Positions 27,619-37,530 of a stretch of DNA of 64,000 nt are shown one piece after another. The stretch comes from JAUSPI01 sp964650385. GTDB taxonomy: Bacteria > Desulfobacterota > Syntrophia > Syntrophales > JADFWA01. The notes beneath the pieces are model-generated. The model did not search any database, was not told where the DNA came from, and saw nothing but the letters and a program-made list of their open reading frames with translations. The number at the start of each line of letters is the position of its first letter. Position 1 is the first letter of the stretch. Location of the stretch: the NCBI GenBank assembly GCA_964650385.1, contig CAZYTP010000001.1, forward strand, positions 22,405 through 86,404, in the 5' to 3' direction. A program made the translations under genes and the position numbers.

Positions 27619-29772
27619 ATGGACAATTTATTGATTTCTTATATTGAACCGCCACCAAATATGCATTCAGTCAGAATGCAGGATGATTACATTTCAAAAC
27701 CCGGCAATATACACTTTATCCATTTGTCAAACCTACATCAATGTGCACGTGATGTGATAAAGAAGACTGATGTTCTCGTCATTAAAGACATCTGCGATCC
27801 AGACCTCATACCTTTAATACAAGAACGTAAAAAAGTGAACAAACTGACTGTTTATGAGTTAACTGACCTTATGATTTTCCAGCAATCAGTGCATGCCTTG
27901 AATGATCGGTACGAAATTATAAAGAATGATCATCTTCTCAAGTTACTACTTTATCACTGCGATGTCATACAATTTAGCACACTCGATTTACAAGAAATCT
28001 ATGGATATTTAAACTCTCATTTAACCGCAATCGGGGATCAAGGAAGATATGAAACCATTGCCGAATCTTACCGTTCACTTTCAAAGTTCCGTGACGTACC
28101 CATCACCGAAAATGATAAAGGCACAAACATCTTTCAAGAATTATCATCAATAGAAGGCGCTCAGGTATTAGAACATCACCTTTTTCTAAGGCCTGCCCGT
28201 TTTGAAGAATTACTGCACAATGGCTTAATCCTTAAAAAAGATACGAAAAAAAAGAAAGCCGCATTAGAGAGTTTCGAGGAAGCTATAAAACTATTCCCAC
28301 AAAACTCCCTTCCATTCCTTCTATGTGCTTCAATAATGCCTGATCCGATTGAGGCTCTTAGCACGGCACTAAAATTGAACCCGCAATCTATCAGTGCCTG
28401 GATTTTGCTTGCTGAAGAGTACATTAAATTACAAAACTGGAACGCTTCTTTACAGGCATTAGAATTTGCAGCAAACATGGTGCCCCACTGCGACATTCCT
28501 TATCTAAAAGCTGCTCAAATCATGAAAATCCTTAATCGAAAGGATGAGTGGTTAACGCTAATAGATAAAGCTCAATCTTCAGTATCTGCTCTTTCAATAA
28601 CTTCACAGAAACTGGATGATCACACATCCTCTCGGAAAACTTCATCCTATCCCAAACGAGCTTTTTTACTTGCCTCAAAAAAAAGCATCCTTCACGATGA
28701 TTGCGTGGGTGGATTAAAGGAATTGGGATGGGAAGTAAAAAGTGAATTGTTTAGCAGCAACAGCCACAATGAACCTGATGCTCATGAAAAATTAACTCTT
28801 AAGATCCGCAATTATAATCCACACCTTGTTTTTTCTATCAATCAGGCCGGATGTGACGCGGAAGGGTATGTTTTCTCAGCCCTCTTTCAGGCTGGCATTC
28901 CAGCTGTCATCTGGTATGTGGATAATCCTTTTGCTCTTTTGCCGGAGGGCAGTGACAGGATGGTTCAACATGCCTCCGTTCTGGCGTGTTTTGATTCATC
29001 ATATGTGACGGATTTACAAAATAAAACAAACATCACATCTATTAGTTTACCACTTGGGACAAATCCTAAAAGGTTTAATACTCACATATCAAATGACTTA
29101 GAATCATGGAATATTTCTTTTGTAGGCAATCTCGACCTTGATATGGTATCACGCCAGCGGACAGCGCTCGAAACGGACCATGCTCATCTTGTTGACTTGG
29201 TGGATGAAATAGTAAAAAAATTGATGTCCGGTAAATCATCAAGAGCATCCAGCGCGCTGTTAAAAGACATTGCTTCATTATTTTCAATCGACTGGCATGC
29301 CCTGCCCCACACTCTTAAAGAAAGAATTTGCATCGTTGCAGAAACGGATGCTTCGGCAAAAAAGCGCGCCGAGATTATTTCAATGCTGAGCGATGAAGAA
29401 ATTAAGGTCATTGGTGGCCCCGAGTGGCAACCCTTTTTGCGCCCGGAACAACTTTTCCCCCCGGTTAATTATTTAAGTGAATTATGTCCGGTATACCAAA
29501 AAAGCCGCATCAATCTAAACATTTCGAAATTCCAGCTACGATCCGGGGTAAACCAGCGTATATTTGATGTCCCAGCAGCAGGCAGTTTTGTGTTAACCGA
29601 TCAAACATCTGATCTGGAACAATATTTTCGACCAGATGAAGAGGTTGCTATTTATAGAGATGCTGAGGAAATGAAGAGCAAAGTGAAATTTTATCTAAAT
29701 CATGAGCATGAAAGGCTGTCAATTATTAATAAAGCTCGTAGAAGAGTTCTGAATGAACATACATACATATAA
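27619..29772 (+). CDS. Mosaic TPR / CgeB (DUF3880) glycosyltransferase, C-terminus frameshifted
   Basis: 717 residues in three blocks. Residues 1-140 match the N-terminal lobe of the next gene (KKTDVLVIKDICDPDLIPLI, LTVYEL), but the catalytic lobe that follows there is absent. Residues ~165-335 are a TPR-like region also shared with the next gene (SSIEGAQVLEHHLFLRPARF). Residues ~350-717 are a DUF3880/CgeB glycosyltransferase (VFSINQAGCDAEGY, INLNISKFQLRSGVNQRIFD). The end reads NEHTYI then stops. Removing one ACAT unit from the AACATACATACAT run at 29757-29768 would restore the usual NEHTYKHRMKQL ending and extend the frame to TAA at 29813-29815. Confidence 0.75.
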   Translation: MDNLLISYIEPPPNMHSVRMQDDYISKPGNIHFIHLSNLHQCARDVIKKTDVLVIKDICDPDLIPLIQERKKVNKLTVYELTDLMIFQQSVHALNDRYEIIKNDHLLKLLLYHCDVIQFSTLDLQEIYGYLNSHLTAIGDQGRYETIAESYRSLSKFRDVPITENDKGTNIFQELSSIEGAQVLEHHLFLRPARFEELLHNGLILKKDTKKKKAALESFEEAIKLFPQNSLPFLLCASIMPDPIEALSTALKLNPQSISAWILLAEEYIKLQNWNASLQALEFAANMVPHCDIPYLKAAQIMKILNRKDEWLTLIDKAQSSVSALSITSQKLDDHTSSRKTSSYPKRAFLLASKKSILHDDCVGGLKELGWEVKSELFSSNSHNEPDAHEKLTLKIRNYNPHLVFSINQAGCDAEGYVFSALFQAGIPAVIWYVDNPFALLPEGSDRMVQHASVLACFDSSYVTDLQNKTNITSISLPLGTNPKRFNTHISNDLESWNISFVGNLDLDMVSRQRTALETDHAHLVDLVDEIVKKLMSGKSSRASSALLKDIASLFSIDWHALPHTLKERICIVAETDASAKKRAEIISMLSDEEIKVIGGPEWQPFLRPEQLFPPVNYLSELCPVYQKSRINLNISKFQLRSGVNQRIFDVPAAGSFVLTDQTSDLEQYFRPDEEVAIYRDAEEMKSKVKFYLNHEHERLSIINKARRRVLNEHTYI

Positions 29773-29829
29773 ACACCGAATGAAACAGTTAATAAACTTT
29801 TTGGGATTAATGTAATACAAAACCGAACC

Positions 29830-31377
29830 ATGATTCATAAAACTACCCCATATGATATCGTCATCGCCCAGGTCGAACCACCACAGCAGGAAGAAGGCGG
29901 TGACTATTACTACAGGACTTACGCGCCAGGCATTGCAATGGCCGAAGAAGAAGGCATATATGTTATAAATCTGACTAACGTACATCGTAAAAAGGATGCA
30001 ATTGTAAGACATGCCGATGTTCTCATTTTGAAAAACGTATGCGATCCCGATATGCTCCCCTTTATCAAAGAAAGGCGGCAAGAAAAGAAACTGACTGTTT
30101 ATGAGTTGGCGGACGATATTTGTGCAATTCCGCCATGGAACCCGGTACATTTTTTTTACAAAGATCCGGAAAATCTTCTCCTTTTCAAAAGATCTGCTAA
30201 CTATTGCGACTCAATGCAATTCAGCGTACCTGAGCTGAAAAAAATCTATGGTTATCTGAACGAAGCTTCAGTTGTATTCCCAAATCAAATATCAACAGTG
30301 CCACCGGAAAAGAAATACGAAAACAAATCGGATGTCATCATCGGATGGGGCGGTTCTCACGGCCATTTAGAAGATATGGTCGATATAGCAGAAACTCTTA
30401 TTGACTGGATCATGTCAAAAAACAATGTCCATCTTTTTCTTATGTGTTCAGAACCAATCTGGTCACTATTTAATCGATTGTCTGCTACACGCAAAAAGTG
30501 GTTTAAGCCTGGCTCTCTTAATGACTATTATGCATTCCTTGAAAGAATCGATATCGGCCTTGCACCATTGAAAGATACGGCATTCAATAGATCAAGGTCG
30601 GACGTAAAGTTTTTGGAATATGCCACTCACGGTATAGTTCCTGTTGTACAAGCAACGGTGCCATATAATTCTACCGTAAAACAAGGAATAACAGGCTTTT
30701 TGTTTAAAGATGCGACCGATATGATAGATACCCTCGGAATACTTACGGACGATATACGTCGTATCCCCGAAGTAGGAAAAGCTGCGCGCGACTACGTTAC
30801 CGAAAAACGCCTCCAGCATCACCACGGAAAAGACAGAACGGAGTTTTATAAGGCAAAACTGGCAGAGATTCGCAACGGTCAATCCGTGAAAAATGATACC
30901 AACAAAATATTTGAATCTCTTAATAATATTGAAGGCGCAATATGCAATGGCCAGCATTTAAGATTGCTGCCCACCCGCTTTGAAAGTCTATTGCACGATG
31001 GGTTAATCTCTGGTCAAGTAGAAAATAATGCGGCATTGGCCCGGGCACTTTTCCTGGAAGCATCTCAATTGGAACCCGAAAATTATCTCCCTTACCTGTT
31101 CGGGGCAAGTTACTCGGAAGATCCTGTTTCTTCATTACAACAGGCCATCGAAAAAAAACCGAATTCAATAAAATCATGGATTATGCTGGGTGAAGAATAT
31201 GCCAGGCAAGGGGATATTGCCAGATCAGTCCAATGTTTTGAGTCAGCTTCTGAAATTTTCCCTGAATATGAGATCCCATATATGAGGGCTGCTTCACTTA
31301 TGGAAAAGGTAGGTCTTGATAGAGAAGTGAAAATTCTGACAGAAAAATCTGAAAAACTGATCAGCCCGCTGAAATAA
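29830..31377 (+). CDS. GT-B glycosyltransferase with C-terminal TPR region
   Basis: 515 residues. Residues ~8-355 form a two-lobed GT4-like enzyme: DIVIAQVEPPQQEEGGDYYY, LTVYELADDICAIPPW, VIIGWGGSHGHLED for the nucleotide-sugar lobe, and VKFLEYATHGIVPVV in place of the usual acidic loop. Residues ~360-515 are TPR-like (SWIMLGEEYARQGDIARSVQ). The protein shares both ends with the preceding gene, which lacks the middle, so the pair arose by duplication and domain exchange. Starts 15 bases after the reconstructed end of the upstream frame. Confidence 0.75.
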   Translation: MIHKTTPYDIVIAQVEPPQQEEGGDYYYRTYAPGIAMAEEEGIYVINLTNVHRKKDAIVRHADVLILKNVCDPDMLPFIKERRQEKKLTVYELADDICAIPPWNPVHFFYKDPENLLLFKRSANYCDSMQFSVPELKKIYGYLNEASVVFPNQISTVPPEKKYENKSDVIIGWGGSHGHLEDMVDIAETLIDWIMSKNNVHLFLMCSEPIWSLFNRLSATRKKWFKPGSLNDYYAFLERIDIGLAPLKDTAFNRSRSDVKFLEYATHGIVPVVQATVPYNSTVKQGITGFLFKDATDMIDTLGILTDDIRRIPEVGKAARDYVTEKRLQHHHGKDRTEFYKAKLAEIRNGQSVKNDTNKIFESLNNIEGAICNGQHLRLLPTRFESLLHDGLISGQVENNAALARALFLEASQLEPENYLPYLFGASYSEDPVSSLQQAIEKKPNSIKSWIMLGEEYARQGDIARSVQCFESASEIFPEYEIPYMRAASLMEKVGLDREVKILTEKSEKLISPLK

Positions 31378-31440
31378 ATTGCAGAAAACCGTGCATAACC
31401 AAATCCGGTAAGTACGGTAACAGTTTTTGTAACCGTTCAC

Positions 31441-31569
31441 GGTTTACAGTTGTCGGTTCACGGTTAAAAAAACAGAAGGTAGGGGAAAATTATGGGATTC
31501 TCTTTTGAAGATTTCTCGTTCCCATGTTCCCGCGTGTTAATGTGTAACGGTAAACGGACAACCGTAAAC
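31441..31569. repeat. Imperfect inverted repeat, MITE-like
   Basis: The left arm (31442-31465, GTTTACAGTTGTCGGTTCAC...) and right arm (31546-31569) are reverse complements at about 20 of 24 positions, enclosing 80 bases without a gene. The arms themselves are built from ACGGTTTAC-like units. The shape fits a small non-autonomous mobile element or a large hairpin between convergent genes; no flanking target duplication is evident. Confidence 0.5.
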
Positions 31570-31582
31570 AGTTAGCAGTTTT

Positions 31583-32791
31583 TTATATTTTCACTTTGTC
31601 CATTAACTGGCGGAATTTTTTAATTAATCTTTCCGGTTGAATGGATAACAGGCAGGGGCTGAACTCTGTATCTTTTTCTTTGGCCTCCGGACATACACCT
31701 GTTCTCTTCCACCTGTCTTCCTCTTTAAGGTCATCTTTCCAAACCCTGTCTAAACCACAAGGAGATTTGCATGTAACACCGGAATAGTCGGCGTTTAAAG
31801 GTACGATGGTTGGATAATATCGGATCCGCAGATCAGCTCCTACAGGACCGAACAAAACCAGTCCGGGTTTTTCTAAAGCAGCTGCAATGTGGTAGGTACA
31901 GGTATCGGCAGAAACAACCGCATCACAGTTCTTGATTGCAGTGACGTAGTCCTGAAGGCTTTTCATCTGATCGCTTAAGTTCAGAACTTCAAGCCCTAAA
32001 CGACTAATCTGCTCATTGGTGCGCTGAGCATCCGTATGTTCATGAGCAGAAATGAAGAGAACATCGGGGAATTTTTCAGGCAATACGGAAAGAACATCCA
32101 GAGGAACATCCCTTGTCATAGTGCTTGTTAACCAGTGTAGGAGCACAATTGGCCGGCCTTGATTTTTTTGCCTCATATTTAAAAAGATATTATCAATGTT
32201 TGGGGATTGCGCCAGTTGATCCGGAATGGAGGGGTACTTGTCTTTCACCGTCGTGTAATCAATGTTGAAACAGTATAAACAATAATCTGTCAGGTTCAAT
32301 TCTTTATAGAGGGACAACGACGTGCCTGGAAAATCAAGATAATAATCTGCCTCCATAAAATGACTCATCCTGACAGGCATAGGAAACAGGCGAGTAACGT
32401 CAGGATTTCCTTCATAAAGACAATGACTGACCTTTTCTGTAACCAGCCAGATCTGGGACCCCACTGGCATTTTTAGCTTAAGCTGTCTGATAGCAGAAGC
32501 CATCATTATGTGATCTCCGATACCTCCGCTCCTGATAATTATGAGTTTGCTGTTAGCTGGCAACTCTGAGGGAGAGTTCTTTAAAGGCTGAGGAAATCCC
32601 GGAATGAGGTGGGCATCGAATTTTGCCTGTAATAAAACTGGGCTATGTCTTGTCAAAAGTATGGACCCGATGGGATCATCGCACATCAGAATATTATTCA
32701 GGTCAACTCTTGGGTATGATACCGGTTCCAGATCATACACCTCTCCGAATATAGTCGCCTTTCGCTTTTGACTAACGGCCAAAAATATCAT
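31583..32791 (-). CDS. GT9-family (heptosyltransferase-like) glycosyltransferase
   Basis: 402 residues. After ~75 unconserved residues, the GT9 pattern begins with LIIIRSGGIGDHIMMASAIR and continues with a second lobe VVSADTCTYHIAAALEKPGLVLFGP. GT9 enzymes transfer heptose from ADP-L-glycero-D-manno-heptose to lipopolysaccharide core and related acceptors. A cysteine-rich tail (CKSPCGLD, CPEAKEK, PCL) resembles that of other environmental GT9 proteins, including two more in this window. It is transcribed against the surrounding genes, with the inverted repeat at its 3' side. Confidence 0.8.
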   Translation of the reverse strand: MIFLAVSQKRKATIFGEVYDLEPVSYPRVDLNNILMCDDPIGSILLTRHSPVLLQAKFDAHLIPGFPQPLKNSPSELPANSKLIIIRSGGIGDHIMMASAIRQLKLKMPVGSQIWLVTEKVSHCLYEGNPDVTRLFPMPVRMSHFMEADYYLDFPGTSLSLYKELNLTDYCLYCFNIDYTTVKDKYPSIPDQLAQSPNIDNIFLNMRQKNQGRPIVLLHWLTSTMTRDVPLDVLSVLPEKFPDVLFISAHEHTDAQRTNEQISRLGLEVLNLSDQMKSLQDYVTAIKNCDAVVSADTCTYHIAAALEKPGLVLFGPVGADLRIRYYPTIVPLNADYSGVTCKSPCGLDRVWKDDLKEEDRWKRTGVCPEAKEKDTEFSPCLLSIQPERLIKKFRQLMDKVKI

Positions 32792-33278
32792 TCCCGCTCA
32801 CCACTAATATTTTTATGCTCACGTATAAAAAGTTAAAAATGCCTATATTGCTTACTGCAATAAAATATAAATATCTTCCTTAGATTAGCAATATGACTTC
32901 TTTTTATATTTCAGCATCAGATAATTGTCAAATCCAAACTGCCTTTCATAAATATCCGATTATTTAACGGCAAATTCTTCCTATTTTATGTGCCATAAAA
33001 TTGACATTATTCCCCGTAAAAACCATCCAGAAAATATAAAAGCTTGATATTACGAGCATATTGTCCGTAAACGAACTGGCATATTTATTGCTCACATTAA
33101 ATTGAAAGTTAAAGTTAAAGAAACTTTTTACGAAAATATCATTAAATCTAAACCTCTGTTTTACAAGTACCATGAGGAAAACTTTAGTACATTTCGAAAA
33201 TTGTCATGGAGGGCATCTTGTAATCCAAGGGGGCGGAGCCTACCCTGAAGTCGAGAAACATTTGCAGATTCAATCTTG
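32792..33278. other. Non-coding gap
   Basis: About 490 A+T-rich bases between two minus-strand genes. One 69-codon frame (32964-33173, minus) is rich in Phe, Asn and Ser with no motif or ribosome-binding site, and I do not consider it a gene. No RNA or repeat is evident. Confidence 0.5.
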
Positions 33279-34337
33279 TTAAGGAGTTTTATTTAGAATT
33301 TGCTCGACCTTATTCAGAATGGAAATTGCATCTTTTGGGCGCCCTGTTTTTATGTATATTTGGCTCATCAAAGCCGCCCCAACAGTCTTTAACATGTTGA
33401 TATTTATTGGAAGGAGTAGATCAGGCATTTGACAATCCATAAGACTATTCAGTGATTTCAGAGAGTTGCTCATGTCATTTTCTTCATAAGCAAGTCGTCC
33501 TCTGAGATACAAGCAGCGAGGATAGTTCTTTTCTATGTCTTCCGCCTTTTCCAGCCATGTCATAACCTCCGGCTGTAGTATCTGCTCTTTCTTTAAACCC
33601 AACTCTACCAATTCCAGGGCCGCGCCCAGGGCAAGGTGGCGTTTATCAGGAGCTGCAATGGATAATTCCCAGGCCTTCAGGAACGCTTCTTTCGCGCTGG
33701 CATATTTCTTCAAATCCAGCCAGGCCATCGCAGCCATATAGTGAAGGAACCCGTCATCCGGATAGTCCATAAGGTCTTCTTCCAAAAGCTTGATATTGCG
33801 CTTTTGTTTTGCAGTTACTGCACTTTGATCCGTATAACCCGTGTGGATAATATTAATTTCCTTAAAAATAATGGGAATTCCTTTTTCCATCAGTGCCGGA
33901 CGTATCTGCTCATGGACACGATATTTGAATTCGAGACCCAGGGCGTTGGGAAACATTCGAATCTGCGCTGAAGAGATTCCCGTGATTCCGTCTTGCGTGC
34001 TCTGTATAACGAATGCAAAGGCCTTTTCAGGAGGGTTTTTTTTTAATTCTGCAATGCTGAACAACGAATTATCCGGAATGAGGTCGTCTGCATCGACATA
34101 CAAAATCCACGGATTTCGCGCTTCTTTTAAGGATTTGTTTCTTGCGCAGGAAAATGAGTCGTTCCACGGAAAAAAGCTGACTTCAGCACCCATATCCTTT
34201 GCCACTTGTATGGTGTTATCTTCTGAGCCAGTGTCTACAACGACAATTTGCTCACAAACAGGTGAAAGGCTTTTAAGCAATGATGTCAAACGATGGGCTT
34301 CATTCTTTACAATAATACAACAGGACAGAGAATACAT
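33279..34337 (-). CDS. GT2 glycosyltransferase with C-terminal TPR region
   Basis: 352 residues. Residues 1-190 are a GT-A fold GT2 enzyme: SLSCCIIVKNEAHRLTSLL, IVVVDTGSEDNTI, ARNKSLKEARNPWILYVDAD with the metal-binding DxD. Residues ~195-350 are TPR-like helices (HYMAAMAWLDLKKYASAKEA). Such enzymes add sugars to proteins, peptides or glycans with an NDP-sugar donor. The TPR tail is shared in kind with many enzymes of this island and may bind the acceptor protein. Confidence 0.85.
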   Translation of the reverse strand: MYSLSCCIIVKNEAHRLTSLLKSLSPVCEQIVVVDTGSEDNTIQVAKDMGAEVSFFPWNDSFSCARNKSLKEARNPWILYVDADDLIPDNSLFSIAELKKNPPEKAFAFVIQSTQDGITGISSAQIRMFPNALGLEFKYRVHEQIRPALMEKGIPIIFKEINIIHTGYTDQSAVTAKQKRNIKLLEEDLMDYPDDGFLHYMAAMAWLDLKKYASAKEAFLKAWELSIAAPDKRHLALGAALELVELGLKKEQILQPEVMTWLEKAEDIEKNYPRCLYLRGRLAYEENDMSNSLKSLNSLMDCQMPDLLLPININMLKTVGAALMSQIYIKTGRPKDAISILNKVEQILNKTP

Positions 34338-34584
34338 AATATTTTACGGGTATCAAGTTATCAAAAGGATTCAAAACATCTTCATTACAAATTTTAAACC
34401 CGGATTTTGCAACAATTATCTGCTGTATAATCTGGGTTTAACAATTTTTTCTAATGCTTGATAGTTATCACACGCATATTTTCACGTCAACTTCTGAAAT
34501 TTATCATTCTGAAACTTTAAGATGAAATTTAATACGCGCAAAACGGACCGTAATTTAACGCAACGAGAAAATAAAGGAGGTACA

Positions 34585-35130
34585 ATGAATTCACTCAATA
34601 CAAAACCCTTTTTAGAAAAGAGGGAGGAACAGTTTCAGAAAAGTCAATTGCCTTCCGAGGTTAACTCTGACATTGATAAAGTCAACGAGGAAATCCAGAA
34701 GTACCTGGAAAAAGGGGATGTTAGCGCAGCTATGCCTCTCTTTGAAAAGGCTATCCATGAAGGTAATACGAATGAAGAGTTGCTTAACAATCTCGGTTAT
34801 GCCTGCTGGGAATTGGGGCATAAAGAAAAGGCGCTGGAGTGCTTCTATAACGCTGCTATTTTAAAACCCGTAGATATGGACATCCTGGCAAATTTTGTTG
34901 ACGCATCTTATGAACTCAGGCAATTCAGCCTGCTCGAAGAATACCTGCGGGTTATGGCAAACGCCAATCCAAAGGTAAATGAATATCTATATCTTCTCGC
35001 CGATTGTTTATTTAAACAAGATAGACATACAGAGGCAATAGATGCTCTGGAAGAGCTGCTATCGAAGGAACCTGATTACCCGGGAGCACAAGAGTTGATG
35101 GCTGAGTTAAAAAAAAGCAAGGTGGGGTAG
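34585..35130 (+). CDS. TPR-repeat protein
   Basis: 181 residues with TPR helices (ELLNNLGYACWELGHKEKAL, LADCLFKQDRHTEAIDALEE) and a polar N-terminus. No catalytic domain, signal peptide or membrane segment. ATG 34585 is chosen over an upstream in-frame ATG at 34522 because a perfect AAAGGAGG site precedes it by four bases. It opens the long plus-strand glycan run and probably acts as an adaptor. Confidence 0.8.
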   Translation: MNSLNTKPFLEKREEQFQKSQLPSEVNSDIDKVNEEIQKYLEKGDVSAAMPLFEKAIHEGNTNEELLNNLGYACWELGHKEKALECFYNAAILKPVDMDILANFVDASYELRQFSLLEEYLRVMANANPKVNEYLYLLADCLFKQDRHTEAIDALEELLSKEPDYPGAQELMAELKKSKVG

Positions 35131-35182
35131 CATGCGAAATGACCAAACAGACAAAAACCAAGTTTCATTCACTTAAAAAAAC

Positions 35183-36268
35183 ATGATCAACGCCTACGCA
35201 AATTATTTCGGAAATCTTGGCTACAACATTCATGGCAGAAATTTTTTCAATGCCCTCGATGCCTTGGAAGATGTGTGCCTGGTAAGTTTCAATAATCCTG
35301 AAACCCGTGATGAATTCACGCCTCAGGCTGTTAAAATGTTAAAAAGAGGCTTCTACATCGATTTTAATAATGTTGCTGTATGTCTTGAATACGGAAACTC
35401 CATGCACAAATTCTGTGGCAGAAAAAGAATCGGTTATACCGTCTGGGAATCTACGCTTGTCCCAAAAGATTGGATTAATCAGCTCAGGCAGTTGGATCAG
35501 GTCTGGGTTCCTTCATCATGGGGTCGTGAAGTTTTTGTTGGAAATGGTATTCCTGAGGACTGTATACAGGTTGTTCCAGAAGGGGTCGACACATCCATCT
35601 TTAACCCTGACATTACGAAATTTGATGAACTCGACAATGGGAAATTTAAATTTCTGGTTGTTGGGAAATATGAAGAACGAAAGTGCACAAAAGAAATCAT
35701 CCTTTCTTTTGCGGAAGAGTTCAACAGGGAAGAACCTGTTGAATTGGTTCTTCTCTGCCACAACTATTTTATTAAGGATTTTGACATAGTAAAGGAGATA
35801 GAGAAGCTTAACGTGGCACAGGCGAATATCAGAATTATCAAATATGTGCCCAGCCTGAATGATGTGGCACGGCTATATAAAAGCTGTGACGTCTTTTTGA
35901 TGCCTTCCCGGGCGGAAGGATGGGGACTCCCTATTATGGAGGCCATGGCCTGTGGCCTCCCTGTCATTACTACCAATTACAGCGGTCAAACAGAATTTGT
36001 AAACGAAAAAAATGCTTATATAACTGAAATAAAAGGACTGGTTGACATTAAAGACCCCGTTTTTTTTGATCCGAGGATATACCACGGCCAGTGGGCAGAA
36101 CCGGATTTTGAACATTTTAAAAATCTTATGCGACACGTTTACGAACATAGAGACGAAGCGAGAAAAAAGGGTGAGTTCGCGGCTAAAGATATGAGACAGA
36201 ATTGGGAGTGGAGCAATAGCGCACGCATTGCCCACAAACATATATGTGCTTTACGAGAAGATAACTAG
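35183..36268 (+). CDS. GT4-family glycosyltransferase
   Basis: 361 residues of the GT-B fold. The N-terminal lobe starts directly with INAYANYFGNLGYNIHGRNF. The C-terminal lobe carries FKFLVVGKYEERK and the acidic motif with both glutamates (PSRAEGWGLPIMEAMACGLP), which binds the nucleotide-sugar in GT4 retaining transferases. Donor and acceptor are unknown. It follows the TPR gene by 52 bases and is in the same run as the GT9 gene downstream. Confidence 0.88.
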   Translation: MINAYANYFGNLGYNIHGRNFFNALDALEDVCLVSFNNPETRDEFTPQAVKMLKRGFYIDFNNVAVCLEYGNSMHKFCGRKRIGYTVWESTLVPKDWINQLRQLDQVWVPSSWGREVFVGNGIPEDCIQVVPEGVDTSIFNPDITKFDELDNGKFKFLVVGKYEERKCTKEIILSFAEEFNREEPVELVLLCHNYFIKDFDIVKEIEKLNVAQANIRIIKYVPSLNDVARLYKSCDVFLMPSRAEGWGLPIMEAMACGLPVITTNYSGQTEFVNEKNAYITEIKGLVDIKDPVFFDPRIYHGQWAEPDFEHFKNLMRHVYEHRDEARKKGEFAAKDMRQNWEWSNSARIAHKHICALREDN

Positions 36269-36333
36269 AAAAATTCTTTTAAATACAAAAGAGGGCAAAC
36301 AAACCAAAACTGGAGAGTTTAGAGTAAAATTCC

Positions 36334-37527
36334 ATGAACCTTACAATACCTGGATTATGTTTTCTCACCTCATCAAATCCACTGAAGTTTAACACAGATG
36401 GACATGATACGTTATTCAAACCCATGTCAGACGATCCTTGTGCTTCAGAAAACGTATTGGTTCTAACAAACATACATGTCCAAACGCTTCAGTTACAGTC
36501 TGTTAAGGGAATTTCGCTCTTTGATCATTTAGATTTGAATGACGACTTCGTGATACCGGAAATTTATGATGGCAGCCAGAATCTTGGAGGAAAAAGTATT
36601 CTGATTTTGATGTTGAACGGGTGGGGCGACATGATCCTTATCCAGCCTGCATTGCAGGCATTCTACAAAAAAGCCGCATCATCCGGCAAGTCACCCCACA
36701 TTACCTTAGGTTGCAATTGGATACATAACTTTCCTTATCCAGATGTGCCGTTCATCCAAGACGTTCGGCCAAATATCTTGACTCTTAAGGAGTTGGGGGA
36801 ATTTGATCTCCTGGTTAATCTTATCCCTGTTAATCATAAAAGATCTCTTGATAAGTCTATGAAAGATTTATGCTTTGAAATCCTAAAGTTGAATGGGGAA
36901 AAGCAAGACATTCCCGCCCCATTTATTGCCCCGGATTTGAATAGGGTTGCACATATTCAACCAGTGTTTGACCGGCTTCGTAAATCAACAGGCAAAAAAT
37001 TATGTTATGTCAATTGGAAATCGAGATTTGTTCACAAGAATGCTCCACCACAACTATTATTCAAGATTGTGGAGGCGCTCTCTGACCAGTACCAGGCCGT
37101 ACTATTCAAGGATGCGCCGGTATCCAAAGTAATGCAGAAGGAAATTGACGCATCTGATACTTCAATTATAAACCTGTCTCACCTCATTAATGACTATCAT
37201 GACACGATTGCAGCCCTTACACTAATGGATGCATTTATATCGGTAGATACCGGCATTGTCCACGCTGCCGGAGCAATGGGTATACCAGGGGTCGCCCTTT
37301 TCGGGCCTTTTCCTCCGGAGACACATGTTTCTGACTACCCCTCAATAATTGGAATCAGGGCACAATACGAGGGGAAAATCTGTAAATGTCCCTGTCTTGA
37401 AACACATCGTGGTTGTGCGGAACTTAATTTTATTCCGGCAAGTGAGAGTCCCTGCTTTCAAGCAATAAAAGCCACCGAAGTTATTGAGGCATTTAAAAAA
37501 ATAGTTAAAACATCTAAACATTTCTGA
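36334..37527 (+). CDS. GT9-family (heptosyltransferase-like) glycosyltransferase
   Basis: 397 residues. The GT9 domain begins near residue 87 (SILILMLNGWGDMILIQPAL), and the donor lobe has DAFISVDTGIVHAAGAMGIP followed by GVALFGPFPPETHVSDYP. A cysteine-rich tail (CKCPCLETHRGC) follows. The enzyme probably transfers a heptose. It lies directly upstream of the heptose-nucleotide genes, with the next start three bases after its stop, linking synthesis and transfer of the sugar. Confidence 0.85.
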   Translation: MNLTIPGLCFLTSSNPLKFNTDGHDTLFKPMSDDPCASENVLVLTNIHVQTLQLQSVKGISLFDHLDLNDDFVIPEIYDGSQNLGGKSILILMLNGWGDMILIQPALQAFYKKAASSGKSPHITLGCNWIHNFPYPDVPFIQDVRPNILTLKELGEFDLLVNLIPVNHKRSLDKSMKDLCFEILKLNGEKQDIPAPFIAPDLNRVAHIQPVFDRLRKSTGKKLCYVNWKSRFVHKNAPPQLLFKIVEALSDQYQAVLFKDAPVSKVMQKEIDASDTSIINLSHLINDYHDTIAALTLMDAFISVDTGIVHAAGAMGIPGVALFGPFPPETHVSDYPSIIGIRAQYEGKICKCPCLETHRGCAELNFIPASESPCFQAIKATEVIEAFKKIVKTSKHF

Positions 37528-37530
37528 TTA

